A DNA stretch of 64,000 nucleotides from Arthrobacter terricola (GTDB lineage: Bacteria > Actinomycetota > Actinomycetes > Actinomycetales > Micrococcaceae), in assembly GCF_004354015.1 (NCBI RefSeq), contig NZ_SMRU01000022.1, positions 38,331 through 102,330 on the forward strand, in the 5' to 3' direction. The position numbers and the translations under genes were made by a program. A model generated the notes under the pieces. That model was not told the origin of the DNA and did not search any database. It was given only the letters and a program-made list of their open reading frames with translations. Below are positions 33,963-42,298 of this stretch, piece after piece. Each line of letters starts with the position of its first letter. The first letter of the stretch is position 1.

Positions 33963-34768
33963 ACCTTAGGTCGTGTTCCTGTTCACGTCAACAAGGATGT
34001 CGCCGCCATGGCCGGCGTCTCAGTCGGGACCGTGTCAAACGTCCTTAAAGGGCGCGTCTCGGTGTCCTCCCAACGCCGGGCACGCGTACTCGCCGCGATC
34101 AAAGAACTCGGTTTCGTCCGCAGTGAAGCTGCAAGGACGTTCCGCGCAGGAACCACAACGACAGTCGGCATGCTCGTCCTCGATGTGCGCAACCCCTGCT
34201 TCACGGACGTCGCGCTCGGTGCCGAAGACATGGCGGCAAAGCACCACCATTCCCTCATCCTCGCCAACACCGCGGAGGACCCCAGCAGGAGGCGGCGTAC
34301 CTGGACCTTTTCGAAGAGCAGCGCGTGCGCGGTGTGTTCATTAGCCCGATCGGCGACGTTTTCGCCCGCCTGGAGCGGATGCGGGAACCCGGGATTCCCG
34401 CCATACTCGTCGACCGCTTTTCCGCACGGACACTTCTGCTCGGTTTTACTCGACGACGTCGTCGGGGGCCGTCTCGCCGCCCGGCACGCCGGTGCCGCAA
34501 CCGCCGTCGACGAAACGGAGGCCACGCTTCAAAGGCTCCAGACGCCGGACCGTCTTCGCCGCGAATGACCGGCTTGCCTAGGCCTCCTGCAAGCATCCGC
34601 CGCGAAGGAATCAGAGTAACGAATGACATCGCGCTGGTCGGCTTCGACGACATCGACTTCGCAGCCTAATCAAGCATTCCGCTGACGTCAATAAGACAAC
34701 CCCGGGAACTCCTGGGACGCCGGGCGGCCGAATTATTGAAGTGTCGTCGTGCGGTTGTGGGGATTTAG
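33963..34768 (+). pseudogene. LacI-family regulator with frameshifts and a nonsense codon
   Basis: The HTH is recognisable (D-V-A-A-M-A-G-V-S-V-G-T-V-S-N-V-L-K) followed by the hinge. The ligand domain appears in pieces that alternate frame: G-M-L-V-L-D-V-R-N-P up to ~34280, then Y-L-D-L-F-E-E-Q-R-V-R-G-V in a second frame to ~34430, then V-L-L-D-D-V-V-G-G-R-L-A-A back in the first. The end D-I-A-L-V-G-F-D-D-I-D-F-A-A is again in the second frame. A TAA at 34667-34669 interrupts before S-I-R-Q-P and A-A-E-L-L, which reach a stop at 34768. Much of the middle is missing. No clean start codon remains. It is divergent from rhaM and the rhaS remnant, as a rhamnose repressor would be. Confidence 0.75.
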
Positions 34769-34784
34769 GCGGAATTGCCTTGGG

Positions 34785-36083
34785 TCAGGCCATTGTCATG
34801 CTTTCGCGTGCGTCGGTTGCAGGTGTGGATTCCTGCTCGTGGTCGGATGTGCTGGGTTCTGCCTTTGACAGTTTGGCCAGCCACAGGACGCCGATGAGGC
34901 ACGATGCGAGCGTCGTGGTGACAAGGAAGATGAACAGCACTTGGACGCCGCCGTTGATGATGGCTGGGGTGAAGAGTGCGATTGCGGCGGCAACGACGCG
35001 GGTGAAGCCGATGGTGATGCCTTGGGCGGTGCTCCGGTAGATGGTGGGGAATAGTTCCTGGGACCAGACTTTGTACATTGGTTCCCCGGCGACGGCGCCC
35101 CCGAGAGAGTAGAGGACAGCCATGATCGCCAGGGTGGGTGTGGTGGTGCCCATGATGGCAGGGACGAGGAAGGCGATGGTGGAAACCGCCGTCGCTGCGA
35201 TGAAGACGGGCATGCGCCAGCGGGTGTCGGCGAACTTCATGGTTGCCAGGAGTCCGAGGAAGCTGCAGCCGAAAGCGATGAGCCCTATTGTCGATGCGGT
35301 GGTGACACTGGCGCCGGCGACGTTGACGTATAGGTAGGTGCTGAATTGGCCGTTGGTGTTGGCGGCCACGTTCGCGATCGCGTAGAACAGGCCGGTGGCG
35401 ATCAGCGGGACCACGTAACTGGAGTGGAAGAGCGTTTTCAGTGAGCTCATTGCGATAGTGTCGGAGTTCTCGGCGCGGGTCCGGGAGGTGGCCCATTCCG
35501 GGGATTCAGGCAGTCCTGCGCGCAGGACCAGGACGATGAGCGACATGACCAGCAAATGTCCGAAAAGGATCCGTCCGCCGGTGGTTCCCATCTCGCCGAC
35601 GATGATGCCGATGAGCTGGACGGCCAGGACTCCGACCATCCACAGGATGTGCGAGAAGGTGATCATCTTGCCCTTCTTGCCCGGGGGTGCCGTTTCGGCG
35701 ATCATTGCCATCGACACCGGCAGGTCTGCGCCGGCTGCGAAGCCGAGCAGGATGATGCCGAGGAAAAGCATCCACGGGGCGGTGGCGAACACCAGGGCCA
35801 GTGCGCCTGCGGCGAAGATGCCCATGGTCGTAGAGAAGACTTTGCGGCGCCCGTATTTGTCGCCTAGTCGCCCGCCCACGAGCGCGCCGATGGCGATCAT
35901 GACGGTCAGGAGGGCCGATAGCTGGCCCAAAGCGGCGGGGCCAAGGTCAAACTCCTTTTCAAACAGGACCATGCCCATGCCGGTGCTGACGATGGCTGCA
36001 GCGTCAAGGTAGGACGCCATGCCTGCGATCGTGGCCGTCCACCACGGATTTTTCGCGGTCGTCTCTCGTGCATTGGGGGTCAA
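34785..36083 (-). CDS. MFS sugar transporter
   Basis: A 432-residue, 12-TM major facilitator of the sugar-porter type. The loop 2-3 motif G-G-R-L-G-D-K-Y-G-R-R-K is complete, as is the P-E-S-P-E-W after TM6, and a second-half S-Q-E-L-F-P-T-I-Y-R-S-T is visible, all as in proton-coupled sugar or inositol uptake systems. It starts at TTG 36083 with an AGGAG ribosome binding site 6 nt before. It lies downstream of the alpha-L-rhamnosidase on the same strand and could import released rhamnose, which is inferred. Confidence 0.82.
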   Translation of the reverse strand: MTPNARETTAKNPWWTATIAGMASYLDAAAIVSTGMGMVLFEKEFDLGPAALGQLSALLTVMIAIGALVGGRLGDKYGRRKVFSTTMGIFAAGALALVFATAPWMLFLGIILLGFAAGADLPVSMAMIAETAPPGKKGKMITFSHILWMVGVLAVQLIGIIVGEMGTTGGRILFGHLLVMSLIVLVLRAGLPESPEWATSRTRAENSDTIAMSSLKTLFHSSYVVPLIATGLFYAIANVAANTNGQFSTYLYVNVAGASVTTASTIGLIAFGCSFLGLLATMKFADTRWRMPVFIAATAVSTIAFLVPAIMGTTTPTLAIMAVLYSLGGAVAGEPMYKVWSQELFPTIYRSTAQGITIGFTRVVAAAIALFTPAIINGGVQVLFIFLVTTTLASCLIGVLWLAKLSKAEPSTSDHEQESTPATDARESMTMA

Positions 36084-36122
36084 GGAAGGCTCCTTTGATC
36101 TGGTTCGGTGTGGATGGGGGTT

Positions 36123-36156
36123 GTCCTGCGCCGGGCTAGCGGATCCGGCGCAGGAC
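36123..36156 (-). terminator. Perfect 12-bp hairpin after the rhamnosidase gene
   Basis: GTCCTGCGCCGG (36123-36134) pairs with CCGGCGCAGGAC (36145-36156) around a 10-nt loop, directly after the rhamnosidase stop. It likely limits read-through into the MFS gene. Confidence 0.65.
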
Positions 36157-36161
36157 GTGTG

Positions 36162-38780
36162 TTACAGGACGGGCGCTGTGAAGTGGTGGTTGCCCGGGCC
36201 AACTTCCCTGGATGCAGTGCCCGGGAGTTGAACGGTTGCGGTGGTTCCTGTGGGCACGTTGGCGAACAGCCGGATCTGGCCGTTCTCGATGCGCCAGCTG
36301 ACTTCGGCCAGGCCGTACGGGGTCAGGTGCTTTGTGGACGCGTGGGTGATCCCTCCGCCGGGGCGGGGTTTGATGGCGATCTTCTTGTAGCCGGGTTCCA
36401 GGGGTGCGAGGCCGCCGATGGTTCGGTGCATCCAGTCAGCCACGGCGCCCAAGGCGTAATGGTTGAAGGAGGTCATTTCTCCCGGGTTGATTGAGCCGTC
36501 CGGGAGCATGGAGTCCCAGCGTTCCCAGATGGTTGTGCCTCCCTGTTTTACGGCGTAGAGCCAGGAAGGGCATTCTTCTTCATTGAGCAGGTTATAGGCG
36601 GTATCGAGGTGGCCGCCGAGGGTCAGTGCGTCGCTGATGACCGGGGTTCCCGCAAATCCGGTGGCAATGCGGTTCCCTTCCCCGGCAACGAGCTCGGCCA
36701 GCCGGTCCGCTGCCCCGTCCTTTTGCCGGGTGGTGGGCAGGAGGTCGAAGACAAGGGCGAGAGCGTAAGCGGTCTGCGCGTCGCTGGTCATGGTTCCGTC
36801 GTCGTGGACGTAGCGCTGCGCGAATGCGGCACGTACTTTCCCGGCCAGATCCGCGTAGCGTGCCTCGTCGTCGGTCTTTCCCAGGACGCCGGCGGTGCGG
36901 GAGAGCTGGCGGGTGGACCAGGCGAAGTAGGCCGTGGCGACGAGGTATCGGTCGGTGCGGGCATCGGCGGGGTCGTGCGGGGGAGCGGCGGGGTCAAGCC
37001 AGTCCCCGAGCTGGAAACCTTCGTCCCAGAGGTGGGTGTCGCCGGCGCGTTCTGCCATGAGGTCCACCCAGGCTTTGGCGCTGGAGTATTGCGCAGCGAG
37101 CACGCCTTTGTCGTTGAACCGCTCGTACAGGGTCCACGGGGTGAGCACGGCAACATCGCCCCAGACCGCGCCCGGGACGGTTTCATCCCAGGACCCTGCC
37201 TGGACCCAGGGGATGTACCAGGGGACGGTTCCGTCGGGGAGCTGTTCGTCAGCGACGTCCTTGAGCCAGCCTGCGAGCATGCCTGAGCAGTCATAGAGGT
37301 AGGACGCGGTGGGGGCGAAGACCTGGATGTCGCCGGTCCAGCCGAGGCGCTCGTCGCGTTGCGGACAGTCGGTGGGGATGCTGACGAAGTTCCCGCGCAT
37401 GCTCCATCGGACGTTTTCGTGCAGGCGGTTGATCAGCGGGTCCGAGCATTCGAACCAGCCGGTGCGTTCCATGTCGGTGTGGTGCACCCGGGCGGTGAGC
37501 GTCTCGAGGTTGACGGCTTCCACCGCCCCGGTGATTTCGGCGTAGCGGAAGCCGTGCATGGCGAACTTCGGTTCCCAGGTGTGCTCGGATCCGTCGGCGA
37601 GGATGTAGGTGTCGGTGGATGCGGCCAGCCGCAGCGGCCGGGTGCACAGCTCGCCGTCCTGGAGGACTTCGGCATGGCGTAGGGTCACGGTGTCACCGGC
37701 CTTGCCCTGGACTGTCAGCCGAAGCCGGCCGACGAGGTTCTGGCCGAAATCGATGAGGGTCTTGCCCGCCGGCGATGTCCAGATCCGTTGCGGCGCGAGC
37801 TCTTCGGTGCACCGTACGGGCGGTCCCGCAGGGGCTTCGAGAATGCCCTTATCCAGGTCGACCGTGCGCGTGCCCGACCATGTGCCGTCGTCGAAGCCCG
37901 GGGCGGACCAGCCGGGCTGTTCGAGGCGCGCGTCGTGGGTTTCGCCGTCGTAAAAGCCGGCGAAGGTGATGGGTCCGCGGGAGGCCTTCCACTGCTCATC
38001 GGTGCCGATCACGGTCCGGCGGCCGTCCGTGTAGGTGACCTCGAGTTGCGCGAGCAGGGAAGTCCGGTCGCCGTAGACGTTGCGGGTTCCTCCCTGGAAG
38101 CCGATACGGCCACGGAACCAGCCGTCCGCCAGCCACACGCCGATGGCGTTCCCGCCCGGGTGCAGGAGCCCGGTGACGTCGAAGGTCGAGTAAAGCAGCC
38201 GGTTGCGGTAGCTGGTCCAGCCGGGGGCGAGGACCTCGTCACCGACGCGCCGGCCGTTGATTTCCACTTCGTAGACGCCCTGACCGGTGACGTAGAGGCG
38301 GGCCGACGCTATTCCTGCTCCCGTGTCGAAGGAGCGGCGGAGCAGCGCCGGGGGGTTGTCCGTGTTGGGGTCGTGTTCCCAGTCCGGGGTGATGGCCGAC
38401 GCGGTCCAGTCCTCGGGGGACAGCAGTCCGGCTTCGATGGTGAGTGCGTCGCTCCAGGCAGACGGGTTTCCGTCGGCGCCGCTGACCCGCACCCGGACCT
38501 CGGCGCGTTCACGTGAGTGCAGCGGAGCAAACGGCCAGTCCACCAGGACCGAGTCGGAGGACACGATTTCCTCGGTGGCGTCCTGCTTCCCGGAGCGCCG
38601 GAGGGAGATTTCGTAGGTTTGCTGCTCCCACTCGGCCGGCGCCTGCGTCTGCCAGGTGAGCCGGGGCAGTGCTTCGCCGATGCCCAGCGCCGTGGGGTTG
38701 CGTTCGGCCTGGACGCGGACGACGCGGGCGGCGGGTTCGGTGGTCTGCTGTGTGTCTGTGGCGGCTGCCGGGACTGTCAT
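36162..38780 (-). CDS. Alpha-L-rhamnosidase, glycoside hydrolase family 78
   Basis: An 872-residue multi-domain enzyme that removes terminal alpha-L-rhamnose from plant glycosides or pectic glycans. An N-terminal beta-domain region (~20-330) contains the Bac_rhamnosid_N-type L-Y-V-T-G-Q-G-V-Y-E-V-E-I-N-G and L-A-D-G-W-F-R-G-R-I-G. An (alpha/alpha)6 barrel (~400-780) has D-C-P-Q-R-D-E-R-L-G-W-T-G-D (catalytic acidic residues), W-D-E-T-V-P and a C-terminal W-E-R-W-D-S-M with F-N-H-Y-A-L-G-A-V. A small C-terminal beta-sandwich ends it. No signal peptide is present, so it works inside, after import. The start is ATG 38780; a TTG at 38804 is possible. It follows the ABC importer genes on the same strand. 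Confidence 0.9.
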   Translation of the reverse strand: MTVPAAATDTQQTTEPAARVVRVQAERNPTALGIGEALPRLTWQTQAPAEWEQQTYEISLRRSGKQDATEEIVSSDSVLVDWPFAPLHSRERAEVRVRVSGADGNPSAWSDALTIEAGLLSPEDWTASAITPDWEHDPNTDNPPALLRRSFDTGAGIASARLYVTGQGVYEVEINGRRVGDEVLAPGWTSYRNRLLYSTFDVTGLLHPGGNAIGVWLADGWFRGRIGFQGGTRNVYGDRTSLLAQLEVTYTDGRRTVIGTDEQWKASRGPITFAGFYDGETHDARLEQPGWSAPGFDDGTWSGTRTVDLDKGILEAPAGPPVRCTEELAPQRIWTSPAGKTLIDFGQNLVGRLRLTVQGKAGDTVTLRHAEVLQDGELCTRPLRLAASTDTYILADGSEHTWEPKFAMHGFRYAEITGAVEAVNLETLTARVHHTDMERTGWFECSDPLINRLHENVRWSMRGNFVSIPTDCPQRDERLGWTGDIQVFAPTASYLYDCSGMLAGWLKDVADEQLPDGTVPWYIPWVQAGSWDETVPGAVWGDVAVLTPWTLYERFNDKGVLAAQYSSAKAWVDLMAERAGDTHLWDEGFQLGDWLDPAAPPHDPADARTDRYLVATAYFAWSTRQLSRTAGVLGKTDDEARYADLAGKVRAAFAQRYVHDDGTMTSDAQTAYALALVFDLLPTTRQKDGAADRLAELVAGEGNRIATGFAGTPVISDALTLGGHLDTAYNLLNEEECPSWLYAVKQGGTTIWERWDSMLPDGSINPGEMTSFNHYALGAVADWMHRTIGGLAPLEPGYKKIAIKPRPGGGITHASTKHLTPYGLAEVSWRIENGQIRLFANVPTGTTATVQLPGTASREVGPGNHHFTAPVL

Positions 38781-38810
38781 GTTTTTCTTCCCAGATGTTC
38801 TCAAGTGTGG

Positions 38811-38843
38811 CGGCGGTGGCGGTCCCGGGGACCGCCACCGCCG
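38811..38843 (-). terminator. 16-bp hairpin between solute-binding protein and rhamnosidase genes
   Basis: CGGCGGTGGCGGTCCC (38811-38826) is followed, after a single G, by its exact reverse complement (38828-38843). This GC-rich hairpin directly follows the stop of the sugar-binding gene and could reduce expression of the next gene. Confidence 0.6.
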
Positions 38844-38869
38844 GACGAGCGGATGTGTACTGCGTGGGC

Positions 38870-40144
38870 CTAGGAGCCTGAGGTGTAGGCGGTGTCCATT
38901 TGCTTCAGGGCACTGGCGGTGTCTGTCTTGCCGGCGAGGAGATCCTGGACTACCTGGAACAGGGTCTGCTGGACGCGGGCGTTGGGCCAGTTCTGGTCCA
39001 TGAACGGGTCGGTCTTACCGGCTTTCTGGTAGTCCTGCAGCGTGCTCAGCGCTGCGTCGACCTTGAAGCTGTCGTTCGGGACCGCGGGCAGGGCCTTGTT
39101 GGTCTGCGCGTACAGGTTCATCCCGTCAGGGCTTTCGAGGAAGTTGACGAACTTGATCGCAAGGTCCTTGTTTTTCGCTTTCGCGTTGACGCCATAGGTC
39201 GAACCGGCGGCGCCGGCCATGCGGGTATCGGCCGCGTTCTCGGTCGCCGGGACGGGGAGCATGTTCAGCTCAGTGCCCTTGGGCGCCTGGGTGCTGATCG
39301 CGGCAACCGCGGAGTTGACCTGGATCACGCTGAGCGCGTCGCCCTTGGCGACGGCGGAAAGGCTGGCGTTGTAGTCCGTGCCCAGGGGGTTGGCCTGGAA
39401 GCAGCCGGCCTTTTGCATCTCAAGGTACTTGTTGAAGGCATCGGACCACTTCGAATCGCTGAACGTGGCCTTCTTGTCCGTCATGTCCTGGGCGAAGTTC
39501 GGGTTCGGACCATAGACGAGGCTGGGGGTCAGGGCATACGGGATGAGCTGGGTGACCCAGTTCGTCTGTGCGCCCAGTTCGAAGGCGGCCTTGCCCTTGG
39601 ACTTGGCGTCGGAGCAGAACTGCAGGAGGCCGCTCCACGTGGTCGGCGGCGTCAGTCCGGCCTGTTTCATGGCCGTCATGTTGTAGACCGCGCCGATGCC
39701 CGAGAAAGTGACCGCGGCGCTGTAAGTCTTGCCGTTGGACTGGGTGACAGGTTTGATGCCTGCCGGGAAGCTGTTCGCCCAGGACTGGCTGGAGAGGTCC
39801 TCCAGGAATCCGGCCTTGGCGACTACGCGGGTGGCCATCGGGTTGCCGTCCCCGGGCCAGACAAATACGACGTCGGGGGCGGTGCCGGAGGAGAGCTGGG
39901 TGCGGGTGGTGGTCTGGTACTGGTCCAGGGCTGAGGTCGTGTATTTCACGTCGACGCCGGGGTTCTGCTCCTTGAACTTGGCGACGACGGCATCGAGCGC
40001 GGGTTTTTCGTTGGTGGTGGCGGCCAGGGTGAGGGTCTTGTTGTCCCCGCCCGAGCTGGCATTGGAGCTTCCGCCGCTGCAGGCGCTCAGGCCCACGGCC
40101 GCGACGACCGCGACGGACAGGGCCAGAAGGCTCTTCTTGTACAT
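38870..40144 (-). CDS. Sugar ABC transporter substrate-binding lipoprotein
   Basis: A 424-residue lipoprotein of the family-1 extracellular solute-binding type. The signal ends with lipobox L-S-A-C (Cys ~22) and a Gly/Ser linker. The mature part has K-F-K-E-Q-N-P-G-V-D-V, the P-D-V-V-F-V-W hinge and a second lobe with A-A-G-S-T-Y-G-V. These proteins deliver oligosaccharides to MalF/MalG-type permeases. The start is ATG 40144 behind AAAGGAGAG. It is the last gene of the importer operon, after both permeases, rather than first as usual. The rhamnosidase downstream suggests rhamnosyl-glycoside uptake. Confidence 0.85.
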   Translation of the reverse strand: MYKKSLLALSVAVVAAVGLSACSGGSSNASSGGDNKTLTLAATTNEKPALDAVVAKFKEQNPGVDVKYTTSALDQYQTTTRTQLSSGTAPDVVFVWPGDGNPMATRVVAKAGFLEDLSSQSWANSFPAGIKPVTQSNGKTYSAAVTFSGIGAVYNMTAMKQAGLTPPTTWSGLLQFCSDAKSKGKAAFELGAQTNWVTQLIPYALTPSLVYGPNPNFAQDMTDKKATFSDSKWSDAFNKYLEMQKAGCFQANPLGTDYNASLSAVAKGDALSVIQVNSAVAAISTQAPKGTELNMLPVPATENAADTRMAGAAGSTYGVNAKAKNKDLAIKFVNFLESPDGMNLYAQTNKALPAVPNDSFKVDAALSTLQDYQKAGKTDPFMDQNWPNARVQQTLFQVVQDLLAGKTDTASALKQMDTAYTSGS

Positions 40145-40186
40145 TTAGTGCTCTCCTTTGAACTGCAGCATGGCTGCATGGTGGGC

Positions 40187-40232
40187 GCGCCTGACCGGAC
40201 GGTGCCGCGCCTGACCGGACGGTGCCGCGCCT
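40187..40232. repeat. Short tandem repeat, 20-bp unit, about 2.3 copies
   Basis: GCGCCTGACCGGACGGTGCC is repeated at 40187-40206 and 40207-40226, with GCGCCT following at 40227-40232. It lies in the 99-bp gap between the second permease gene and the binding-protein gene. Each unit could form a small stem (CCGGACGG region), but no regulatory function is evident. Confidence 0.75.
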
Positions 40233-40243
40233 AGGGGGTGGGG

Positions 40244-41065
40244 CTAGCCTTTGAGGCCGCTGGCGAAGCCCTTGATGATGGTCTTCTGCATGGCGAAGTA
40301 GGCAATCAGGATCGGTGCGATGGTGATGACCAGGCCGGCGAAGACCAGGTTCCACTGCGAGACGTACTGGCTGACGAACGAGAACAGTGCCACGGGAACG
40401 GTTTGCTGGTTGCTCCCGCTCAGGTACAGCAGCGGGGTGAGGAAGTCGTTCCAGACGTGCAGGACGTTCAGGATGATGACGGTTCCGGTGATGGGACGCA
40501 CGAGCGGGAAGATCACGGAGAAGAAGCTGCGCATCGGCCCGGCACCGTCGATCGCCGCGGCCTCCTCGTAGTCGAGGGGGACCGCCCGGATGAAGCCGGT
40601 GTAGAGGAATACTGAGAACGGGACCTGCAGCCCGGCGTAGTACAGGACCAGGGAGACCGGGTTGCCGAGCAGGCCCAGGTCACGGATGGTCGTGTAGAGC
40701 GGTATCAGGGCGAGCTGGAACGGCAGGAGCAGCCCGAGCATGAAGAGGAAGAACAGCCACTTCGACCACCCCTTCGTTACCCTGGCCAAGGGGTAGGCGG
40801 CGAGGGCGGAAATGGCCACGATGACCAGGACACTGAAGACGGTGACGAAAGCGCTGGTCAGCAACGCCTGGCCGAGGTTGGCCTGGTTCCAGGCGTCCGA
40901 GAAGTTCTGGAACGTCAGGTCGGTGACCGGGGCCAGCGGCGAGGACGGATCGTCGGGCCTTTTGAGTGCCAGGTTGACCAGGATGTAGACGGGCAGGAAG
41001 AACAGGACGCCGACGAGGACCATGACGGCCTCGAGGATGAACGTCCGCCAGGAGTAGCGGTTCAC
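40244..41065 (-). CDS. Sugar ABC transporter permease (MalG/UgpE-like)
   Basis: A 273-residue inner-membrane permease with six TM helices. The EAA loop with coupling motif is visible in E-E-A-A-A-I-D-G-A-G-P-M around residues 185-197. The start is GTG 41065, which shares GTGA with the first permease's stop; the upstream open frame is antisense to nothing and lacks a better site. It works with the other permease and the binding lipoprotein. No ATPase gene is in this locus, so a shared MsmX-type ATPase elsewhere is likely (inference from family behaviour). Confidence 0.87.
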   Translation of the reverse strand: MNRYSWRTFILEAVMVLVGVLFFLPVYILVNLALKRPDDPSSPLAPVTDLTFQNFSDAWNQANLGQALLTSAFVTVFSVLVIVAISALAAYPLARVTKGWSKWLFFLFMLGLLLPFQLALIPLYTTIRDLGLLGNPVSLVLYYAGLQVPFSVFLYTGFIRAVPLDYEEAAAIDGAGPMRSFFSVIFPLVRPITGTVIILNVLHVWNDFLTPLLYLSGSNQQTVPVALFSFVSQYVSQWNLVFAGLVITIAPILIAYFAMQKTIIKGFASGLKG

Positions 41066-42021
41066 TTGGTGCCTCCCTGCTTGCCGAGGAGCTTGTACTG
41101 GGCGGTGGACAGGATCGCGACGAAAGCGGTCAGGACGAGTGCCATGGCAATGCCGTAGCTGAAGTCTCCGAACTGGAACGCGTTCTTGTAGATCAGCGTG
41201 GACATGGTGTCCGTGGAGGTTCCCGGGCCACCGGAGGTCATGACCCACACCTGGTCGAACAACTTCAGGCCGCCGATGATCGAGAGCATCAAGTTGATGG
41301 TGATCGCCGGAGCGAGCTCCGGGCGGACGACGAACCAGAACCGCCGGAACGGTCCAGCCCCGTCGATCCGGGAAGCTTCAAGGACGTCCTCCGGGACACC
41401 TTGCAGGCCGGCCAGGAAGATCACCATGGAGTAGCCGGCGAACTGCCAGACAACGGTCGCGACGATCGACCACAGGGCGATGTCGGCGTCTCCAAGCCAG
41501 TCACGCTGCAGGGCGCCGAGACCGAAGAAACCCAGAAGCTGGTTGATCGCCCCGTCGGGGGTCATCAGGTACTTCCACAGGTAGCCGGTGGCCACAGGGG
41601 TGATGACCGCGGGGGTGAACAACGCGACGCGCAGAATGTTGCGGCTCTTGATCTTGGTGTTCACACCCAACGCCAGCAGCAGGCCGATCAGGTTCTGCAC
41701 CACGGTGATCGCGACGGCGATCAGCAGCGTGTGGACAACGGCGCCTACGCCGCCCGGGTCCTTGAGGAGGCGTTCGAACTGGGCCAGGCCCACAAAGTCC
41801 TTCGTGGCCGAGAGGCCGTCCCAGTTGGTGAACGCATACGCCGCACCTTGCAGGCTCGGCCACAGGACCACGAACAGGTAGAACACCAAGGCTGGAACCA
41901 CGAACCACCACGGGACCGCGCCGATCCGGCGTGCGGTGAATTTTTTGGTGCGGCGGCCGGCCGGGGAAACGGGGGCGGCAGCATCAGCAACGGCGAGCGA
42001 CGGGCTCTTGATCGAGCTCAC
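41062..42021 (-). CDS. Sugar ABC transporter permease (MalF/UgpA-like)
   Basis: A 319-residue permease with six TM helices after a ~30-residue cytosolic N-terminus. The EAA loop region is readable as L-E-A-S-R-I-D-G-A-G-P-F-R-R-F. It is the first gene of the importer operon. It starts at GTG 42021 with a poor ribosome binding site, close to the LacI operator at 42103-42114 that probably overlaps its promoter. Overlap with the second permease gene is 4 bp. Confidence 0.87.
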   Translation of the reverse strand: MSSIKSPSLAVADAAAPVSPAGRRTKKFTARRIGAVPWWFVVPALVFYLFVVLWPSLQGAAYAFTNWDGLSATKDFVGLAQFERLLKDPGGVGAVVHTLLIAVAITVVQNLIGLLLALGVNTKIKSRNILRVALFTPAVITPVATGYLWKYLMTPDGAINQLLGFFGLGALQRDWLGDADIALWSIVATVVWQFAGYSMVIFLAGLQGVPEDVLEASRIDGAGPFRRFWFVVRPELAPAITINLMLSIIGGLKLFDQVWVMTSGGPGTSTDTMSTLIYKNAFQFGDFSYGIAMALVLTAFVAILSTAQYKLLGKQGGTK

Positions 42022-42102
42022 CGTACGCCACCAGGTAAAAGGGGCACCGTAGTGCCAATCCGTCGATTCACGGGAACCTCTCCATCGAGTTGAAACAGAT
42101 TT

Positions 42103-42114
42103 TGAAGCGCTTCA
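42103..42114. promoter_or_regulatory. LacI-type operator, site 1
   Basis: TGAAGCGCTTCA is a perfect 12-bp palindrome with central CG, the classic LacI/GalR operator form. It lies 82 bp upstream of the first permease start. The identical site at 42235-42246 is 132 bp away, so looping or dual control is possible. Confidence 0.75.
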
Positions 42115-42234
42115 TCTGGATCAAGAGTAGGGCTGCGTGTGACGTGCGTCAATCCCTTTTTGAAACGATATAAAGCTGATTTGTCGGACTTGACCCCCAT
42201 CGCCCACTCTTTTATCCTGTCTTGATAGTCATCG

Positions 42235-42246
42235 TGAAGCGCTTCA
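42235..42246. promoter_or_regulatory. LacI-type operator, site 2
   Basis: A second exact TGAAGCGCTTCA, 53 bp before the GTG of the LacI gene, suggests autoregulation. With site 1 it controls both divergent transcription units. Confidence 0.75.
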
Positions 42247-42298
42247 GCGAAGCGCGTGGGCATGATGGCCGGGACGAAGAAAGCCGAGGAACAACCGG

